In this document: in pieces, positions 58,473 to 64,000 of the stretch | Layout: the number at the start of each line of letters is the position of its first letter | How positions within the stretch are numbered: position 1 is the stretch's first letter | Source of the DNA: Phallus indusiatus | Taxonomy: Eukaryota; Basidiomycota; Agaricomycetes; Phallales; Phallaceae | DNA: 64,000 bases | Assembly: GCA_027605045.1 (NCBI GenBank) | Contig: JAQFWX010000089.1 | Span: 80,505-144,504, forward strand | Direction: 5' to 3' | Program-made: the position numbers and the translations under genes | The notes under the pieces: generated by a model | Databases searched by the model: none | Seen by the model: the letters and a program-made list of their open reading frames with translations, nothing else | Told to the model about the DNA's origin: nothing

Positions 58473-59449
58473 ATGGCCGACGATCGTGTCCGTAGCACAA
58501 AACTCGTCTTCAAAGGAGACAAAACCAAGAAAAAGAAGCGAAAGCACAGGGAAGAAGCCGCAAGCAAGGACGACGAAGGCATTGATCCACAGTCCTGGGT
58601 GCAGCCTGACACCGCTAACCAAGTTTACGGCCCAACTTTTATCGTGCACCCGTCATCGCCACCAGTATGTATAACATATGACGCTACACGTTCTCGGATA
58701 ATGTTGCACGCCCTTCACCTTGAACCCGAAAAACCGCTGTTGTCTGCGGAACCCACAGAAGTCCCGCAAGTTTGGGTTGTAACTCGGGTTGCAGGTGCAA
58801 CGACTATCAACTTACGAACTCCAGAAGGCAAATTTTTATCGTGCGATGCGCATGGGATCGTTAGTTCTGATCGTGAAGCGAGAGGTCCTCAAGAGGAGTG
58901 GACACCGGTTATTCTTGACGACGGGATGGTTGCCTTTCAGAATGTGTATGAGAAGTATTTGTCCGTAGACGAAGTGGCTGGTGGATCACTTGCTCTAAGA
59001 GGAGATAGCGATACCGTTGGGTTTGGAGAACGATTTTGGGTCAAGGTTCAGCATGAATATAAACAGAAGGCTGGAGAGGAAGAGCGGAAAAAGGTTGAGG
59101 GTGAGACTAAGAAAAGGAAAATTGATGAGGAAGGAACAAAGTAAGCTAATGATATTCATATGATTTATCAATCAACTGTTCTTATTTGAATTCCTAGTCG
59201 AATCTATCAAACATGGGGAGCTGGTCGTAGTGTCGTTTCTTCGGGGATAAAGTCGATGTAAGTTACTGCTCTCCATTCCACATGCATAGTTCTCGTTTTT
59301 GATAATCGGATCCAGCTCAAAAAAGCAAGAAAAGAAGGACGGCTTTCTGAAGCATTACTCGATCGAAGGTCAAAGTTAAAAAGGTTAGTCAATTATTGTA
59401 CGCTGAAGGACTTTATCCCTCATAGTGTTATAGTGACCGTTTCTGCTGA
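58473..59449 (+). CDS. frg1: FRG1-like protein, with an apparent one-base frame problem
   Basis: Nuclear/nucleolar actin-bundling and RNA-processing-linked protein of the FRG1 family. The main exon starts MADDRVRSTKLVFKGDKTKK, has a basic Lys run (KKKKRKHREE) and the beta-trefoil part: DPQSWVQPDTANQVYGPTFI, VWVVTRVAGATTINLRTPEG, KFLSCDAHGIVSSDREARGP, EEWTPVILDDGMVAFQNVYE and KYLSVDEVAGGSLALRGDSD. The second exon reads NRIYQTWGAGRSVVSSG and the third LKKARKEGRLSEALLDRRSK, and the end is SDRFC (59434-59449). With the bases as given, exon 2 and exon 3 do not share a frame; one more G in the run 59243-59246 would restore it. It is therefore either a sequence error, a true frameshift, or an unrecognised splice site. 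Confidence 0.85.
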
Positions 59450-59541
59450 AATACTGTATTGCATCCAACTCACTGTATTCTTGAATAACGTCTGTTATAA
59501 TGCTATGATAACTTATGATACAAGCCTTTGGGTCTAACATT

Positions 59542-60979
59542 TCAGGCTGCTGCTGCCTCCGCCTCCATTTCGGTTTCGATTATAACTTCATCTTCTTCGT
59601 CTTCCTCCGCCGGTTCTTGTTCTTCCGCTTCCTCCAATTTCTCTTGTTCCTCTTCAGGATCTGAAAGGTTCGCTTTGGATGTTTCAGGAGCGTCTGGAGC
59701 TTGAGCTTGATCATTCGCCACGACAATCACGACGATTCTTTGCAGTCTTAAGATCGCAAAATAACCAACAGCCGTTAAGGCTGTCAAAGCATACCAACCA
59801 TATCGGTATCTTCTGAATTTCCTATCCTCTTCAGTTTCAAGATGGTCGGTCAAAAGGTACCTTTCCAAACTCTTGATTGAGTTTCCCATCACCTGGAAGA
59901 AGTTGGGGCTACGGGGTTCTAATACGCCTGGTGGCGGGTTAGATTTTGAGAAGGCTAGTGCGTGCACCCGGGTGGCGTGAACGAGTAGAGAAGGATACGA
60001 GGCTGTTAATAGATCTTTCAAGACTGGTTCTGGCAACGGTGCAGCGCCTAACAGGAGTACACGAGAGGCTAAGACAAGATCCACAGTTGAAGGTCTATGT
60101 CATGAATCAGGTTACGAACATGAGCTCAGCCTGAAAATTACCATACCGATCCCCAAATATAAAATCCTTGTCTCCCAATAAGTTAACCAGGATATCTAGA
60201 ACGCGTTTTGCTTTTTCATGTAACTTTAGAAGGACAACGCTCGATGAGATAGGTTGTGGGTATCAGGAAACTAGTGAAACATGATACCTGTGCTTTGTCA
60301 AATGTTTTTTTGACTGTCCGTTTATATTCCCTGGTCATTCGAGTGTGATCGAATGCTTTCTCAATTTTTTCTTCTTCTTTGACATTAACATGCCAAAGAC
60401 CGGCGGCTTCTAATCGTGGTTTGTAAGAGTCTCGAATCCGTGTCGGGGCATAAAACCTCTGTGGAAAGGGTATCATTGAAGCCAAGGTTTTGTGCATGAG
60501 TACATAATTCGGTTCGAGGACATACAGCGAGTGAGCCTATATAGAATGGGTGTCAAATTAATTCAGAGTCAGATGCAGCGTACCACAAGATTGCCAATTT
60601 GCCCTTCAATATAAGCTCTCCATGCGGGTATTTGTGAGCGATCCCGGCTTGAAAATTTGTCGTCAATAGATGGATTTATGGGAGGTAAAGATTCGTCTTC
60701 TTCTCCGGCGTCTTCGTTGGATAATGTTAAAAGTTCAACGCTGAGCGTTTTTAGGTAGGAAATAATGGAAGGAACAGAAGCGACGACGACTTGACTGTGT
60801 ACAAGATATGGTAAATGCCCGTTTGGTGAAGCGTCCAGATCTGTGGTTTCAACGACGGAATACCTTCCCGGACAAGCTAGTTGTAGGAATAGGATTGCTT
60901 CAATGCAACCTACATCTATTGAGGGTAGATTCCAACGACTTGGCCAGACATATAGTGTCAAAGGCGTCGTCGATGTCAT
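59542..60979 (-). CDS. Mitochondrial outer-membrane SAM complex subunit (Sam37 / metaxin-like)
   Basis: Part of the sorting and assembly machinery that inserts beta-barrel proteins into the outer mitochondrial membrane. Start MTSTTPLTLYVWPSRWNLPS, giving the N-terminal thioredoxin-like metaxin domain (CIEAILFLQLACPGRYSVVE, SPNGHLPYLVHS, VPSIISYLKTL). Then come a GST-like helical domain (WRAYIEGQIGNLV, LYVLEPNYVLMHKTLASMIP, RIRDSYKPRLEAAGLW, VKKTFDKAQ), the conserved LVLASRVLLLGAAPLPEPVL exon, one C-terminal transmembrane helix (YGWYALTALTAVGYFAILRL), and a very acidic tail (EEEQEKLEEAEEQEPAEEDE). The acidic tail is unusual. It shares a 139-base divergent promoter with the AP endonuclease gene. 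Confidence 0.85.
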
Positions 60980-61118
60980 TAGAGCAAAGTTTTGGGCCGC
61001 TCTTCCGCTGCAGTTGCGTGACTTTGGAACTGTCACACGCAGAGGATGACTCCAAGGATGATTATGCAGTAAAGTTTTATTTGCAATTTGTTTCTGTGGA
61101 ATTAAATCTATTATCTGA
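60980..61118. promoter_or_regulatory. Short divergent promoter between Sam37 and AP endonuclease
   Basis: Only 139 bases separate the two ATGs on opposite strands. No TATA box is visible. Both products are, or may be, mitochondrial. Confidence 0.4.
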
Positions 61119-62652
61119 ATGATTTCTCGAATCATCTTTACTTCTCCAAAAATTTCGAAAATTTTAACCACTTGGACCCCGCTGAACGCGTCCAGAAACG
61201 TCCATAGACACTCACAACAGACAACACTCTACCAACGACTCGGCGCACACTTCCGCTCAATGCCTCCCAAACGTGCATCATCCAGCTCAAAACGCAAGGC
61301 CGAATCACCAGAGAATGAGAAATCAGACTCGGACACTCCAAAACCCTCTACGAAAAAGGCGAAAAAGTCCACCAAAGAACCGGTGTCGAATGGACAGCCT
61401 AACAATACAGTGCTTCCTGTAAATTATTCGCTCAACGGAGTTTTGGATGTAATAACCATATTTGAATTAGGTCACAATATCGTTTCCCAACAAGATAGAA
61501 GGAACGACACGGATTTCTTCGTGGAATGTTTCGGGGTTACAGGCAGCCATGAAAAAGGTTAACCTGTCCCCAAGTCTAAGCCCTTGAATATTTCTCAAGT
61601 TTAAGCAGGGATTTGACTCTTATGCCAAAGCTGAAGATGCTGACATCCTGCTTCTAACCGAAACAAAGGTATGTTAGCGTGTTTAAAACTTTATGTAACA
61701 GTGACGTACATAAATTGGTCGAACAGGTAAACGAAAATCCTTCCAAGTTTTTGACAACGTTGTACCCTTATCAGTATTGGTCGACGTGTCCTACAAAAGG
61801 ATACGGTATGTCCTGGAATAACCTCTCGTTTCAAGCTAATAGTTCTCTTCTTGCAGCGGGAACCGCGATTCTTTGTAAACATAAACCCCTCAGCGTAAAA
61901 CATGATTTTCCCACACATCCGGAGGGTGAAGCAGCTGCCAAAGGACGATTGATTGCGCTTGAATACTCAACTGTTTGGATAGTTGGAACTTATGTACCTA
62001 ATGCTGGTCAGAATCTAAAGGTAATATTGGCACCTTGTTCTCTACTGATGGGTCCTGATGGCGAGTTTTCAGAATATGCACTACAAGGTTGCCTGGAATG
62101 ATGCTTTTGCCAGCTATCTGTATACACTGAACAGCCAAAAACCAGTGATTTGGATGGGTGATATAAATTGTGCTCCCACTTCACAAGGTCTTGCTACAAA
62201 ATGTAGAGGTGTATTGGTTTCAGTCTGCTAATATCTCTATTTAGACTTGTCCAACTCCAAATCAAATTGGAATAAAACGCCTGGTCATACACAAAAGAAG
62301 TCGATGGTTTCAACAAAATTTTAGAATTATCTTCCTCGGCGCCGGACAGCGCAAAGACTGAGGGGAACGGCAAACTTGTCGACGTGTGGAGACAAACACA
62401 CCCCGATTTGAATCATTATACCTATTTTTCCTATAGGTTCCGGTGCAGAGAGAAGCGGATCGGATGGAGGCTCGATATGTGTGAGTCATAATCCACTATT
62501 CAATACATAGATTTGCTTTGCCAATCAATTCTCCTTTAGTCCTTGTAAATGAAAAACTCTTGTCTCGTGTCAAGCTGTGCGAAATTCGAAGCGAGATTTA
62601 CGGCGCTTCAGATCATTGCCCTATAGTCCTAGAAATAGAAGGAGAATTATGA
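61119..62652 (+). CDS. AP endonuclease, APE1/exonuclease III type
   Basis: DNA base-excision-repair enzyme that cuts the backbone 5' of abasic sites. Catalytic landmarks in order: RISSWNVSGLQAAMKK, GFDSYAKAEDADILLLTETK (metal Glu), YPYQYWSTCPTKGYAGTAIL, KGRLIALEYSTVWIVGTYVP, KPVIWMGDINCAP (GDxN), LVDVWRQTHPDLNHYTYFSY, RIGWRLDMF and IYGASDHCPIVLEIEGEL (catalytic SDH). The stop is at 62650-62652. About eight exons; the intron about 61421-61472 joins LP to VTISFPNKIEG. Two in-frame ATGs: 61119 gives a basic amphipathic leader (MISRIIFTSPKISKILTTWT) like a mitochondrial presequence, and 61260 (MPPKRASSSSKRK) gives a nuclear-type basic start. Active-site residues are intact. Confidence 0.93.
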
Positions 62653-63140
62653 ATCCGTGGCGGTATACTCCTATTTCTGTATTTTACACGGACATGTCTC
62701 CGATAGTATCACAATTACAAGAGTGGTGTCTGATTCACCTTTTATTACTTGACTCACCAGTTTCTAGTCAGCGAAGGCTTTGATCGTCTGACATGGCGAC
62801 TACAACTACTCCTTTTTCTTATCATCATGACGTCTTCTCGTCCATACCACGTGGACCACCTATTGGGTTAGTCGGGCCTTTACTTCTCCTAACATATCAT
62901 CCAGAATTCAATGCGCTCCTCTTTGTAGAAACTAAAGGATAAGATTTGAAAAATGTGACCCCATTTAACTTAAACATACAGGAAGTCTCCTTCTCGATCG
63001 GTTAGTTTAGTATTAGCATGCAAATTTATGCTTCCTCTATCCTGGGTTTATGCACTAGTCATTACCCCATACGCCTGTGTCGAATGAGCTTATATACAGA
63101 ATAATGCATAGAGAGCGGTGAACGAGAAAACCTTACTCTA
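62653..63140. other. Intergenic spacer, no gene seen
   Basis: About 0.49 kb between two plus-strand genes; no conserved frame or RNA gene is seen. Confidence 0.5.
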
Positions 63141-64000
63141 ATGGCCCCCTTAACCGACCCTTCCGCCTCATCTCCAGATGATGAACTAGAGTCATTCCCT
63201 CAGCGTACAATTACATCCAGACGGTCTCAGCAGAACCAACGTGTTCGGAGAATTATGGCTGCGAAAGACAACACTTTGAATCCAATTCTTACTCCTAGTG
63301 CCTTGGATAAATTGAAAAAGTTCCATACAGCTGTTACTCTATTATTTAATGCGCTGACGTCTTTCTGAGATAGATATTTACCAGTGGGAACGTGGGCGGT
63401 ATGTTCAGATTCTGTTCGATTAGCGTAGTGCAATAATACGTTTCAACCAGACCTTTACTGCCCTCGAATCATGGGCATTTAGTATCAGGCATGTCCCGGT
63501 AGTCAGTTGGTTCACGGATTGACCATGATCATATCTTTTAAGTCCGGACTCGCCTCCCATTCCAGGGAGTAATTGCAACGCAGACCAACATGATGTTCTT
63601 CTAGCGGTCTTGATCTTCTCATTTGTTTCGGCATTTTCTTCCGTTTTCGTACAATCAATTAGGTACGATCCTTCTGGAGAATACATTTTATACCCACCAC
63701 CCAAAGGATTCACCGTACCGGCTTTAATTGCTGATCCGCATACGGACGTCAAATTCCCTAGTAAGACAAAAGACGGACAATATTTTTGGCCACTTTTCGA
63801 CGATTCTGGAAATTTTGTTTATGACCAAGCGCGAGGTCTAAAGGTATTAGTTCTAAAGAATGGAGTTACAATCGAAGTTGGGGGTCATACTCCATGGTAT
63901 GTGTTGAGCTTCCTTGCTCAGGTGCGTCCCCAGCTTTCCCCGAAAATTGTCATTAAGAATAATCTGCTGTGTCTTTCTTAGAAAAATACCAAGTTCAAAA
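63141..64000 (+). CDS. Partial hypothetical membrane protein, running off the right edge
   Basis: The first exon starts MAPLTDPSASSPDDELESFP and has a basic part (TSRRSQQNQRVRRIMAAKDN) and a helix (LTPSALDKLKKFHTA). Later pieces read TFTALESWAFSIRHVP, then a hydrophobic segment DVLLAVLIFSFVSAFSSVFV, and a soluble part SIRYDPSGEYILYPPPKGFT, DVKFPSKTKDGQYFWPLFDD and ARGLKVLVLKNGVTIEVGGH. The splice joins between 63330 and 63570 are not settled, and the coding sequence probably continues beyond 64000. I do not recognise the family. It could in principle be two genes, one ending near 63500. Confidence 0.45.

Noticed and set aside
1..64000. Search for CRISPR arrays, LTR elements, DNA transposons or biosynthetic core genes
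   Set aside because: No regularly spaced repeats, LTR pairs, transposase/reverse-transcriptase motifs, or PKS/NRPS/terpene-synthase motifs were seen by eye.

Overview
The window reads as gene-dense nuclear DNA of a filamentous basidiomycete, most likely an Agaricomycete. Nearly every conserved gene is broken by many short spliceosomal introns (about 45-65 bases, GT-AG, CTRAY-like branch sites), and intergenic spacers are short. Basidiomycete families are present: a seven-membrane-segment DUF6534-type protein, a riboflavin aldehyde-forming-enzyme-like barwin protein and an F-box/LRR protein. All exon joins below were made by hand from reading frames, splice motifs and family knowledge. No database search was run.

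Left part (1-20 kb): the 3' end of a FluG-like glutamine synthetase; a basidiomycete-type membrane protein; a coiled-coil protein divergent from the U3 snoRNP WD40 protein Utp21; an intronless polytopic membrane protein; V-ATPase subunit D; ribosomal protein L26; a DUF6534-type membrane protein; a divergent forkhead protein; an intron-containing tRNA-Lys(CUU); a small secreted double-psi-barrel protein; and a P-loop nucleotide-binding protein.

Middle part (20-48 kb), more accessory: a secreted acid sphingomyelinase; a dihydrodipicolinate-synthase-family aldolase; a small cysteine-containing secreted protein; an F-box/LRR protein; a 1.4 kb tandem duplication carrying one intact gene and one frameshifted copy with a homeodomain-like WxxNR/WFNNR motif; two tandem delta-9 fatty-acid desaturases with C-terminal cytochrome b5 domains; a Ure2/YghU-type glutathione transferase; a 2.9 kb stretch without recognisable genes; and a GPI-anchored alginate/chondroitin-lyase-like enzyme.

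Right part (48-64 kb), mostly housekeeping: a large helical/PH-like/disordered/coiled-coil protein that resembles the meiotic chromosome-axis proteins Red1/SYCP2; the deubiquitinase OTU1 divergent from the GPI-transamidase subunit GAA1; an FRG1-like protein; the mitochondrial outer-membrane SAM subunit Sam37/metaxin divergent from an APE1-type AP endonuclease with a possible mitochondrial presequence; and a partial membrane protein running off the right edge.

The most unusual gene-structure observations are a start codon split by an intron (Utp21), a stop codon carried alone on its last exon (RPL26), GC-AG introns, and 5-6 nt microexons (desaturases, GST). I saw no CRISPR array, complete transposon, biosynthetic cluster or viral gene.
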